Shown: positions 1-5,100, counted from the first letter of the stretch. The stretch: 5,488 nucleotides of DNA from an uncultured Campylobacter sp. (GCF_938045595.1 NZ_CALIBB010000292.1:1-5488); one strand, 5' to 3'. Numbers and translations are program-made. The notes: generated by a model from the sequence alone, not told the origin.

Positions 1-101
1 TGCAGCCCGGCGGCAGCATCCGCGACGATGAGGTGATCGCAAGCGCCGACGAGTTTGGCATGGCGATGTATTTTACCGGAGTGCGCCACTTTTTGCACTA
101 A
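1..101 (+). CDS. purH: PurH C-terminal end (partial)
   Basis: This is the last part of bifunctional PurH, the phosphoribosylaminoimidazolecarboxamide (AICAR) formyltransferase / IMP cyclohydrolase, which carries out the final two steps of purine (IMP) synthesis in the cytoplasm. The frame begins at base 3 and gives 32 residues, starting QPGGSIRDDEVIASADEFG and ending FTGVRHFLH before TAA at 99-101. The PGGSIRDDEVI block and the terminal FTG-RHF-H ending are hallmarks of the PurH C-terminus in the formyltransferase domain, where the family usually ends FTGMRHFRH. The 5' end lies outside the window, so start, operon and full length cannot be judged. Identification rests on this short but very characteristic tail. 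Confidence 0.93.
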   Translation, partial: QPGGSIRDDEVIASADEFGMAMYFTGVRHFLH

Positions 102-130
102 ATTTCACTCGCCTGCGGTGGAGTGGATTT
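100..130 (+). terminator. Terminator-like hairpin after purH
   Basis: Immediately after the purH stop, CACTC (106-110) can pair with GAGTG (121-125). Inside it GCC (111-113) pairs with GGT (117-119, one G-T wobble), leaving one bulged G and a TGC loop. Flanking AAATTT and GATTT can lengthen the stem with a bulge. The downstream run (GATTTCGTT) is only moderately T-rich, so this is a plausible but not textbook intrinsic terminator. Confidence 0.42.
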
Positions 131-213
131 CGTTGCTCGCTGCGTAGCTTTTTATGCCGTTGCAAATCTTAAAAACCGCGCAGGGGCGGATCTCGTTGCT
201 CTCTGTGTATCGG

Positions 214-510
214 GCGCGATATAAATTTGACTGCGCTCCGATACGCGCTGGGCGTGATCGAATCGGACTACTTGCGCTTTGCCATACGGTTGTGCGACGA
301 CGATTTAGCTGTGCGGTATATCGTTTTGTAGTGGCGCGGTGCGGATCTAATGCATGGTGCTTTGTTACGCACCAATGCGGTGCGGATCCGGCTGCTCGCG
401 ACTGCGCGGCGCAAGTCCGGCTACCTCCGCTACGCAGCCGTGCGCGATGTAAATTTGACTGCGCTCCGCTACGTGGCGGAGGCAGTGCGAATCAGACTGT
501 TCGCGCTTCG
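214..510. repeat. Diverged direct duplication, offset about 228 nt
   Basis: Bases 214-245 and 442-473 match at 30 of 32 positions (common core TAAATTTGACTGCGCTCCG). The similarity continues in weaker form: 259-281 resembles 488-510 at 18 of 23 positions, and the following 40 or so bases are still alignable. The change of offset from 228 to 229 shows a small indel. This looks like an old direct duplication now decaying. The offset of 228 is a multiple of three, which helps explain why a long open frame survives across it. No transposase, terminal inverted repeat or gene is associated with it. Confidence 0.65.
336..388. repeat. Hairpin framed by 12-bp direct repeats
   Basis: GCATGGTGC (352-360) pairs with GCACCAATGC (369-378) along 9 bp with one bulged base around the 8-nt loop TTTGTTAC. 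On either side lies a perfect 12-bp direct repeat, GCGGTGCGGATC, at 336-347 and 377-388; the right copy shares its first two bases with the stem. The arrangement resembles a tiny palindromic insert flanked by duplicated target, but it may equally be chance within GC-rich repeats. Confidence 0.55.
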
Positions 511-605
511 TTATACTACTGCACGGCGCGAGTTTTTGGCTATGCGACATACCGCTACGTATCGGTGCGGCGCAATCTAAATTTAATCATCCGCCGCTCC
601 TGAAT

Positions 606-631
606 GGTCGCGAAAATTTTATCTAGCGACC
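606..631. repeat. Perfect 6-bp GC-rich inverted repeat
   Basis: GGTCGC (606-611) and GCGACC (626-631) are perfect reverse complements around a 14-nt loop containing AAAATTTT. It sits where the left-hand repeat family gives way to the AT-core units. There is no T-run on either side and no adjacent gene, so it is not obviously a terminator. Confidence 0.45.
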
Positions 632-840
632 GCGGCGCGTAAATTTTAAATTTAATCGCGCGCGCAGCGGATGGGTTCGCGCCTCGTCGTCGTATAACGG
701 CGCACAAATTTTATCTCGCGGCGCGAAAATTTCATGGCGCCCATTTTGCGTTGAAATTTCGGCGCCGTTTCGCAGTAGATACGGAGCGGAGTATAAATTT
801 TTAAGGCGGTGCCTCGTCGCGATCGGGCGCGCGCATAGAC

Positions 841-955
841 AAATTTTAATCGTGCTGCGAGCAGATGGACGCCGTGCCGCAACCTAAGCGGCGTGTAGAA
901 AATTTAGCCGCGCGGTGGACAAGTGCCGTGCCGCATTTGAAGCGGTGCGTAGATA
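841..955. repeat. Two diverged repeat units, about 54 nt offset
   Basis: Two consecutive units, each opening with an AAATTT core (841 and 900), carry the same internal landmarks in order: TGGAC (866, 916), the exact 10-mer GCCGTGCCGC (871-880, 925-934), AAGCGG (886-891, 940-945) and GTAGA/GTAGA-like ends (about 899, 953). Most landmarks are offset by 54 nt. A third core begins at 955 (AAAATTTAATCGCG). The size is close to twice the 26-nt unit found farther right, so this may be the same family in dimer form. Confidence 0.6.
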
Positions 956-1108
956 AAATTTAATCGCGTAGTAGAGTAGCGGGCGCAGTGCAAAGCTTCC
1001 GTCCCGCGAGCAGTCCGTGCCCTCGCAAAACGCGCGCGGTAGAATTCGGCCGCGTCGTAAAACTCGCAAAGGCGCTAAATCAGGCTCAAGCCACGGTTGC
1101 GCGGCGGT

Positions 1109-1660
1109 AAAATTTTGATCCCCACGATGGTAGCAAAATCTAGCCGCGAGGCGCGACAATAAAATTTCGCGCCGCAATAGGGTGTATCAAAATCTCTAAA
1201 ATCCCCACGTAAGCCGCGATGAATGGATAAATTTCACGCGAGCCGTAGCGCAGGCGAATGGACGGCGCAAGAGTCTCGCTCGTAAAAGGGACAAATTTCA
1301 TCGTAGCGCAGGGGGCGACGAAATTCCAACCCTACAGCGGTAGCAAAATTTTAATTCTTGCCGCGGCGATCAAATCCAACCGCTTGCCGCGCTAGCGAAA
1401 TCCAGCCCCCCGCTGAAGCGGTAAAATTTTAATCTTGGCGGCGGCGGTAAAATTTCAGCCCTCGTTATAGCATAGAATTTTAACCGCTTGCGAGGAGGTA
1501 AAATTCCGATGCTGCAGCGTGCCGCGAGGATAAGATAAAATTTTGATCTTGCGCCGCAGCGATAAAATTCTAATTCTGCGGCGACGGCGAGCCGAAAGCT
1601 CCGATCCCGCGGCGATAAAATTTGGGTAGCGATCCGCCGTAAGCGATAAAATTTCTCTCT
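1109..1660. repeat. Degenerate tandem array with about 26-nt period
   Basis: A core of the form AAAATTTT (variants AAATTC, AAATCC, AGAATTTT) followed by a GC-rich filler recurs at 1109, 1135, 1161, 1189, then after a less regular stretch at 1292, 1320, 1345, 1372, 1398, 1423, 1449, 1474, 1500, 1537, 1564, 1617 and 1648. Successive distances from 1320 to 1500 are 25, 27, 26, 25, 26, 25 and 26 nt; 1564 to 1617 is 53, about two units. An approximate consensus start is AAAATTTTAATCTTGCCGCG, with GCGRT or GCGGT before the next core. Only the core and the general GC character are conserved, so this is not CRISPR. The array ends next to the msrAB promoter region. Its function, if any, is unknown. 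Confidence 0.75.
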
Positions 1661-1692
1661 TTCACTCTCGCTTCATTTAGAGATTGTAAAAT
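1660..1692 (+). promoter_or_regulatory. Possible msrAB promoter
   Basis: TAAAAT at 1687-1692, preceded by TTG, is a fair -10 box about 30 nt before the msrAB start codon. The stretch before it, 1652-1680, has spaced T-rich tracts (TCTCTCTTTCACTCTCGCTT), and Campylobacter sigma-70 promoters often rely on periodic upstream T-rich sequence instead of a -35 box. No operator could be identified. Confidence 0.35.
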
Positions 1693-1710
1693 TGCGCAAA
1701 ATTCAAAACG

Positions 1711-1716
1711 AAAGGA
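1711..1716 (+). promoter_or_regulatory. Ribosome site deciding the msrAB start
   Basis: AAAGGA ends 5 nt before the ATG at 1722. The frame stays open upstream to a TTG at 1692, but that codon has no ribosome site and would put ten charged or polar residues before the signal peptide. ATG 1722 is therefore the preferred start. Confidence 0.7.
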
Positions 1717-1721
1717 TCAAA

Positions 1722-2798
1722 ATGAAAATTTCTAAAGTTTTAATCTGCCTCTTTGCTTTGGCGGCGGGTTATTTAGTCGCGCTCAATGCCGCAGGCGGCG
1801 GCGGTAGCGCCGGTGCGGCGGACGCAAATTTTAAAGTTAAAGGAGGCGGTATGAACGCAAACGTGAAAGAAATTTATCTGGCAGGCGGCTGCTTTTGGGG
1901 CATGGAGGCGTATTTTAAGCAGCTTGACGGCATAGTCGCGACGCAGGTGGGCTACGCCAACGGCAAGAGCGATCAGGCAAGCTACGAGGGGCTGCATAGC
2001 AGCGACCACGCCGAGACGCTACACTTAAAATACGACGCTAACGTCATCAGCGAGCCTGAAATTTTGGCGCATTATTTCCGCATCATCGATCCGTTCTCGA
2101 TCGACAAGCAAGGTAACGACCGTGGCCGCCAGTATCGCACGGGCATCTACTACACCGACGAGGCGAGCGGCGAGCTAGCGCGCTTTTTCATAGCCGCGCA
2201 GCAGGCAAAATTTAAAGAAAAGATCGCCGTAGAAGTGGCGCCGCTAAGGAATTTCGTCCGCGCCGAGGAGTATCATCAGGACTATCTCGGTAAAAACCCG
2301 GGCGGATACTGCCACATCGATCTGCGCCTAGCCAAAAAACCGCTTGAGGACGATGAGAAATTTAAAGTGCAAAGCAAGGAGGAGCTGAAGAAAAATTTAA
2401 CCGAGCTTCAGTATCAGGTCACGCAGGAAAAGGCGACCGAGCGGCCGTTTTCGAGCGAATACGACAAGAATTATAAAAAGGGCATCTACATCGACATCGT
2501 GTCGAAAAAGCCGCTTTTTTCATCCACCGATAAATTTGACGCTGGCTGCGGCTGGCCGAGCTTTTCAAAGCCGATAACGACCGATGCGATCGCCTATGCG
2601 CAAGATTACAGCCACGGCATGCAGCGCGTCGAGGTCTCAAGCCGCGTAGGAGGCAGCCATTTGGGGCACGTCTTTAATGACGGACCGAGAGAGAAGGGCG
2701 GTATGAGATACTGCATCAACGGCGCGAGTTTGAAATTTATACCGCTTGAGGAGATGGACGCGCTAGGCTACGGGGATTATAAAATTTATGTAGAGTAA
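1722..2798 (+). CDS. msrAB: Exported MsrA-MsrB fusion (methionine sulfoxide reductase)
   Basis: A 358-residue fused peptide-methionine sulfoxide reductase that repairs oxidised methionine: the MsrA half acts on the S form, the MsrB half on the R form. Residues 1-24 are a basic start (MKISK) and hydrophobic run, so the enzyme is probably exported or anchored in the inner membrane facing the periplasm; a Gly/Ala-rich linker follows (25-43). MsrA spans about 50-205: GCFWG with catalytic Cys57, HAE with Glu98, NDRGRQYRTGIYY at 132-144, EYHQDY at 183-188 and resolving Cys197. MsrB spans about 225-345: GCGWPSF with candidate resolving Cys276, SHLGHVF at 312-318, and RYCINGASLKF with catalytic Cys331. 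The two CxxC zinc sites of many MsrB proteins are absent, as in other fused forms. The domain order A-B matches Neisseria and Helicobacter fusions, here without a thioredoxin domain, so an external reductant is needed. It appears monocistronic; no clear terminator follows. Confidence 0.96.
   Translation: MKISKVLICLFALAAGYLVALNAAGGGGSAGAADANFKVKGGGMNANVKEIYLAGGCFWGMEAYFKQLDGIVATQVGYANGKSDQASYEGLHSSDHAETLHLKYDANVISEPEILAHYFRIIDPFSIDKQGNDRGRQYRTGIYYTDEASGELARFFIAAQQAKFKEKIAVEVAPLRNFVRAEEYHQDYLGKNPGGYCHIDLRLAKKPLEDDEKFKVQSKEELKKNLTELQYQVTQEKATERPFSSEYDKNYKKGIYIDIVSKKPLFSSTDKFDAGCGWPSFSKPITTDAIAYAQDYSHGMQRVEVSSRVGGSHLGHVFNDGPREKGGMRYCINGASLKFIPLEEMDALGYGDYKIYVE
1840..1853 (+). promoter_or_regulatory. 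Internal ribosome site and second start inside msrAB
   Basis: AAGGAGG (1840-1846), a stronger match to the anti-Shine-Dalgarno sequence than the one at the gene's own start, lies 4 nt before the in-frame ATG at 1851 (Met44). Starting there gives a 315-residue protein, MNANVKEIYLAGGCFWG onward, that lacks the signal peptide and Gly-rich linker but keeps both complete catalytic domains. It may make a cytoplasmic form from the same mRNA, or mark the ancestral start to which the signal was later added. The spacing is slightly short, and the motif also codes Lys-Gly-Gly-Gly, so chance is possible. Confidence 0.5.
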
Positions 2799-2814
2799 CG
2801 CGGCGGCTTCTAGT

Positions 2815-2940
2815 TTGGCTTGCGACCGAGCAGTTTCGGGACCGGCTTGCGGTTTGGGCGATTTTGAGGCTAGCCCGCTTACCGTGCGGCTTCGGGATCG
2901 GCTTACGACCGGACCGGACGGCTTCGGGTTATGCTTACAG
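2815..2940. repeat. Three diverged copies of a 22-nt G/T-rich unit
   Basis: Copies lie at 2830-2851, 2886-2907 and 2918-2939, with a shared pattern close to CGGCTTCGGGATCGGCTTAC. The first two match at 18 of 22 positions and all four differences are transitions. The neighbouring words GGCTTGCGACCG (from 2819) and GGCTTACGACCG (from 2900) extend the similarity. Related GACCG, CGGTC and GATCGG words recur through to about 3360. Confidence 0.6.
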
Positions 2941-3033
2941 CTTGGGTAGGTTTAGGGCTGACTTGTGGCGGAGCAGCTTGGAGGCCGGTCTGTGACCGAG
3001 CGGTTTAGCGGCTCGGCTCGCAATTAGTCGGCA

Positions 3034-3149
3034 ATTTGCGGTTAGATCGTCTAACTCGTTAGTCCGTTTGCTCATTTGCGGATCAGTTCGCTCGGATTGC
3101 AATCGGTCGGGGATTTGCGGCTCGGATTGTTAATCGGCCTGCTCATTTG
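3034..3149. repeat. Repeated TTTGCGG and GCTCGGATTG words, 30-nt offset
   Basis: GCTCGGATTG followed by AATCGG occurs at 3090-3108 and again at 3120-3139, 30 nt apart with one inserted base. ATTTGCGG occurs at about 3035, 3074 and 3113, and TGCTCATTTG at 3069-3078 and 3140-3149. These are overlapping diverged repeats in the same G/T-rich block. Confidence 0.55.
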
Positions 3150-3362
3150 GCGTACCAAGCGGTTTTGAAACCAAACCGACGACCGATTTAGCGCTTCGGT
3201 GATCCCTTGATTTGACGACAGGTTTGTTTGCGACCGATCTTTTCGATTTTGCTAGATCGTTTGCTTCGGCGGGCTGCTGGTTTGTGGCCGGTTTGCTGCC
3301 GATCGGTCCTGTAATGAGCTCGTAACCGATCCCGGGGCTGGTCGGCGATCGGTCGGTGCAGC

Positions 3363-3452
3363 GGAATTTAAACAAAGCGGGGGCGGTTCATCCTCCGCCT
3401 TAGCGCTCGGCAAAATTTGTGCGATAGAATTTAAACGAGGCGAGGGCAGTTC
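3363..3452. repeat. 27-nt direct repeat pair with AT core
   Basis: Bases 3363-3389 and 3426-3452 match at 22 of 27 positions (common pattern GAATTTAAAC, then GCG-GGGC-GTTC). All five differences are A/G transitions. A further core, ATAGAATTTTAATAG, follows at about 3456. The units are of the AT-core type. Confidence 0.6.
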
Positions 3453-3681
3453 CGAATAGAATTTTAATAGAGTGCGGCTGCGGTCGCACCGCTGCCAAAA
3501 TGAACGCGCCACGGAGAAGCCGTGCCGTGGATGGAATTTGAGCTCGCATTGCTTAAATTTCATCGCCACAAGCCGTTTCGGTTTTGCGGTCGGTCGGCGG
3601 TTTGACGATTTATCGGCGGATAAATTGGTTTGGCGGTTACGGATAGAATTTTAAAATTCCAAATACGATAAATTTACCTCT

Positions 3682-3735
3682 AAAGAATTTCATGCGGCGT
3701 AGCTGTAATAGAAAGAATTTAATGCGAGTGCAGCT
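3682..3735. repeat. 30-nt tandem repeat, two copies
   Basis: AAAGAATTT-ATGCG begins at 3682 and again at 3712, and both copies continue to AGCT (3701-3704 and 3732-3735) with one base of indel. It is a short imperfect tandem repeat in the AT-core region. Confidence 0.55.
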
Positions 3736-3753
3736 CACCCATATAGCGTTATA

Positions 3754-3776
3754 GGGGGTTAGGTGGGGTTTGCGGG
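3754..3776 (+). other. G-rich tract, possible weak G-quadruplex
   Basis: Four G runs of 5, 2, 4 and 3 lie in 23 nt (3754-3758, 3762-3763, 3765-3768, 3774-3776), separated by TTA, T and TTTGC. At least a two-layer G-quadruplex could form on the plus strand. Just downstream GCGGGC (3772-3777) can also pair with GCCCGC (3809-3814). Confidence 0.3.
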
Positions 3777-3828
3777 CGAGCAGAGCAATGCGGTGCTGAG
3801 GAGGCGGCGCCCGCGAGAAATGCGACCT

Positions 3829-3848
3829 CGCAATGAGACGCAATGAGA
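3829..3848. repeat. Perfect 10-bp tandem repeat
   Basis: CGCAATGAGA occurs twice without a gap, at 3829-3838 and 3839-3848. It is a recent or conserved local duplication, unlike the diverged repeats around it. No gene or known site uses it. Confidence 0.6.
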
Positions 3849-4035
3849 GCCCCTTCCCGCCCCGATAGAAACGGAAATCACGGAATAAAATTCACAAGCC
3901 GTGGATTCGGCGATAAAATTTTTATAATAAGTGTAGCGTGCTTAGCAAGAGGTGCAGTATAAAATTTTGAAATTCCGCTACGAATAACGGCGTCTATGCA
4001 ATGCCCGCTCTGCATCCGCGTCGCAAATTTTAAAT

Positions 4036-4370
4036 TTAGGATAGAATTTTAATGGCTAGCCCTGCGCAAAATAGAAAAATTCCCGCATAGATCGCTAAAA
4101 ACGGCGCGATTATCGCATAATGGATGATGAGCTCGAAGAAATTGTAGATTATGTGCTTGCTTTTGGGCTCTTTAAATTTTAATTCTAGCGGCTCGTTCGA
4201 ATCAAACGGCGTGTTGGAGCGCAAAATGTGCCTCGGGTCCGGCGCATCAAGTCTATTTTATTGCGCTGCATATAGTCTTTGCCTATGCCCAATACGCCGT
4301 TTATATAGCATACAAAGCCAAAGCCGCCGAAAAACAAAATGAGCCCGATGTCGATCAGCCTATCCGCCAT
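4036..4370 (-). pseudogene. Small two-segment membrane protein, frameshifted
   Basis: I do not recognise the family. Translation from ATG 4370 starts MADRLIDIGLILFFGGFG with AAAGGA upstream at suitable distance and runs well to about GKDYMQRNK, then turns into an Arg-rich tail that stops at 4185. A second frame open from 4257 down to the TAA at 4036 reads NRLDAPDPRHILRSNTPF onward and ends in a long hydrophobic stretch. Adding one base at the A-run opposite 4256-4259 joins them into a 111-residue protein: membrane segment about 5-30, polar middle 31-72, one long or two short membrane segments about 75-109. The length, 335 nt, is exactly one base short of 112 codons. It lies 65 nt after the cysteine-rich secreted gene and may be co-transcribed. 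Real inactivation, a sequencing slip, or two separate overlapping small proteins are all possible. Confidence 0.6.
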
Positions 4371-4410
4371 AGCGATCTTTCCTTTGCTTTTTAAATTTAG
4401 AAATTTAGCC

Positions 4411-4430
4411 CGCCGTATTTGCTCTCGGCG
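4411..4430 (-). terminator. Intergenic hairpin between the two minus-strand genes
   Basis: On the minus strand CGCCG (4430-4426) pairs with CGGCG (4415-4411) around a 10-nt loop, just after the stop of the cysteine-rich gene. The following sequence, GGCTAAATTTCTAAATTT, is AT-rich but lacks a clean U-run. It could weaken transcription into the small membrane gene or protect the upstream mRNA end; full termination is doubtful. Confidence 0.35.
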
Positions 4431-4435
4431 TTTGC

Positions 4436-5059
4436 CTATTGAAATTCTAATTTTGCAGGATTGCACTCTTTATCGGCTTTGCAATCTTGCAATTTTTTGA
4501 TGATTTTATTGAAATGCTCCTTATCATACGCCAAATCTCGCGTCATCGTCATATATTTAATTACCTCGTCTACATCTAAAGCATATTCAAAATAAGTTAA
4601 TGCGCTAAGCAAACAAAAATTCCATATTTTGCCTACCTCACAAGCTCTTGTTAATGGTTTTAATGCAATTGAAGATCTATTTGTCTTAAGTAAAATTTCG
4701 CCGTATAAACCACACGCTAAGGAATTTTCAATCCCCTCTTTTTCAAAGCAGCGCTTATCCGTGATACTTAATAAATTCTGATAAGCGCTATATTTACCGT
4801 CGCCCATATCGCACTTTTTAATAAGTTGCGAGATCTCTTGTGAAAAAATTTTATCACATCCTCTATAGAAGTGCGAAGCATCACAATCATTCAATGCCTT
4901 ACCGCGCTCTTCGGCGGACATTTTATAAAACCCGTCGCTTAAAATTTTAACTCCCGCGGAATTTTGTCCTTGCGCCTCGCTCGGCTCCGTATCTTGCATC
5001 GCAAAAGCAGCCCCGCTAAAACCGAGCCACAGCACAAACGCCAAAAATACTCGCTTCAT
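4436..5059 (-). CDS. Secreted cysteine-rich protein, possibly Sel1/Hcp-like
   Basis: A 207-residue protein with a clear signal peptide: MKR, hydrophobic 4-19, cleavage likely after AFA at 18-20. The mature part has nine cysteines (59, 68, 83, 104, 116, 140, 149, 193, 199). Several fall in pairs, C59/C68 and C140/C149 each nine apart, inside helix-like stretches such as SLACGLYGEILLKTN and LTRACEVGKIWNFCLLSAL. Disulfide-paired helical hairpins of this kind are typical of Sel1/TPR-type cysteine-rich proteins (Hcp) in Helicobacter and Campylobacter, usually periplasmic or secreted. The spacing and the small, alanine-type repeat residues are not well conserved, so family membership is tentative and no function is assigned. 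AAGGAG lies 6 nt before the ATG at 5059. The gene is visibly AT-richer than msrAB, hinting at a different history. A small membrane protein gene follows on the same strand. Confidence 0.75.
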   Translation of the reverse strand: MKRVFLAFVLWLGFSGAAFAMQDTEPSEAQGQNSAGVKILSDGFYKMSAEERGKALNDCDASHFYRGCDKIFSQEISQLIKKCDMGDGKYSAYQNLLSITDKRCFEKEGIENSLACGLYGEILLKTNRSSIALKPLTRACEVGKIWNFCLLSALTYFEYALDVDEVIKYMTMTRDLAYDKEHFNKIIKKLQDCKADKECNPAKLEFQ

Positions 5060-5100
5060 TTTCTCTCCTTGTTCATTTTATTACTTGCTTATGATACCTA
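5060..5100 (-). promoter_or_regulatory. Ribosome site and possible promoter of the cysteine-rich gene
   Basis: Reading the minus strand, AAGGAGAG precedes the ATG at 5059 by a few bases and is a strong ribosome site. About 30 nt farther up, TATCAT (5096-5091) follows TTTTTAGG and could serve as -10, with A/T-rich tracts behind it as is usual for Campylobacter. The box deviates from TATAAT at one position. Confidence 0.4.

Larger units (their letters stand above)
102..1680. other. Gene-free repetitive region between purH and msrAB
   Basis: About 1.6 kb with no gene I can support. The open frames in it (for example 154-603 on +, 652-882 and 884-1177 on -) lack ribosome sites, are rich in Arg and Cys, show no recognisable domain, and run across nucleotide repeats. 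The sequence alternates GC-rich blocks of GCG, CGC and GCCGC words with AT cores of the AAATTT type. The left third (102-600) carries a different, longer repeat family; from about 600 the AT-core units take over and become strikingly regular after 1109. The repeats are entered separately. Confidence 0.7.
2799..4035. other. Gene-free repetitive region after msrAB
   Basis: About 1.2 kb between the msrAB stop and the convergent minus-strand genes without a supportable gene. From 2799 to about 3360 the plus strand is conspicuously rich in G and T and built of short diverged repeats. From about 3360 onward it changes to AT-core units such as GATAGAATTTTAA between GC-rich blocks, like the region left of msrAB. 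Open frames on the minus strand here (3130-3375, 3252-3569, 3637-3843) have no ribosome sites or recognisable domains and follow the repeats. No clear intrinsic terminator was found for either msrAB or the facing minus-strand genes. Confidence 0.65.

Noticed and set aside
154..603. A 149-codon open frame after purH
   Set aside because: No ribosome site precedes its ATG, the product is Arg- and Cys-rich without any domain, and it spans two decayed copies of a nucleotide repeat whose 228-nt offset keeps the frame open.
652..1177. Minus-strand open frames of 76 and 97 codons
   Set aside because: They lie within the AT-core repeats, their residues mirror the repeat words (Lys-Phe, Ala-Arg), and no start signal or known motif is present.
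1109..1660. CRISPR array
   Set aside because: The period of about 26 nt is too short for repeat plus spacer, the core is only about eight conserved bases, fillers are all GC-rich and similar, and no cas gene is near.
1746..1748. Lipoprotein signal at Cys9 of MsrAB
   Set aside because: The residues before Cys9 (VLI) do not fit a lipobox and the cysteine is in the middle of the hydrophobic segment.
2986..2998. Hairpin CGGTC-TGT-GACCG as msrAB terminator
   Set aside because: The stem is only 5 bp, lies nearly 190 nt after the stop, has no T-run, and the words CGGTC and GACCG are simply common in this block.
3160..3178. Stem CGGTTT/AAACCG as a terminator or switch
   Set aside because: The stem is short and AT-containing with an overlapping alternative pairing, no T-run follows, and no gene is close on either strand.
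3130..3375. Minus-strand 81-codon open frame with a fairly protein-like, Lys/Ser/Pro-rich product
   Set aside because: Its content follows the repeated CGGTC and TTTGCGG words, it starts without a ribosome site, and similar repeat sequence continues past its end in other frames. A decayed low-complexity gene cannot be excluded.
3252..3843. Minus-strand open frames of 105 and 68 codons
   Set aside because: No ribosome site, no domain, and composition set by the repeats underneath.
4185..4466. Longer 93-codon version of the small membrane gene starting at 4466
   Set aside because: That start lies inside the upstream cysteine-rich gene and has no good ribosome site; ATG 4370 has AAAGGA before it, and the Arg-rich C-terminus appears only because of the frameshift.
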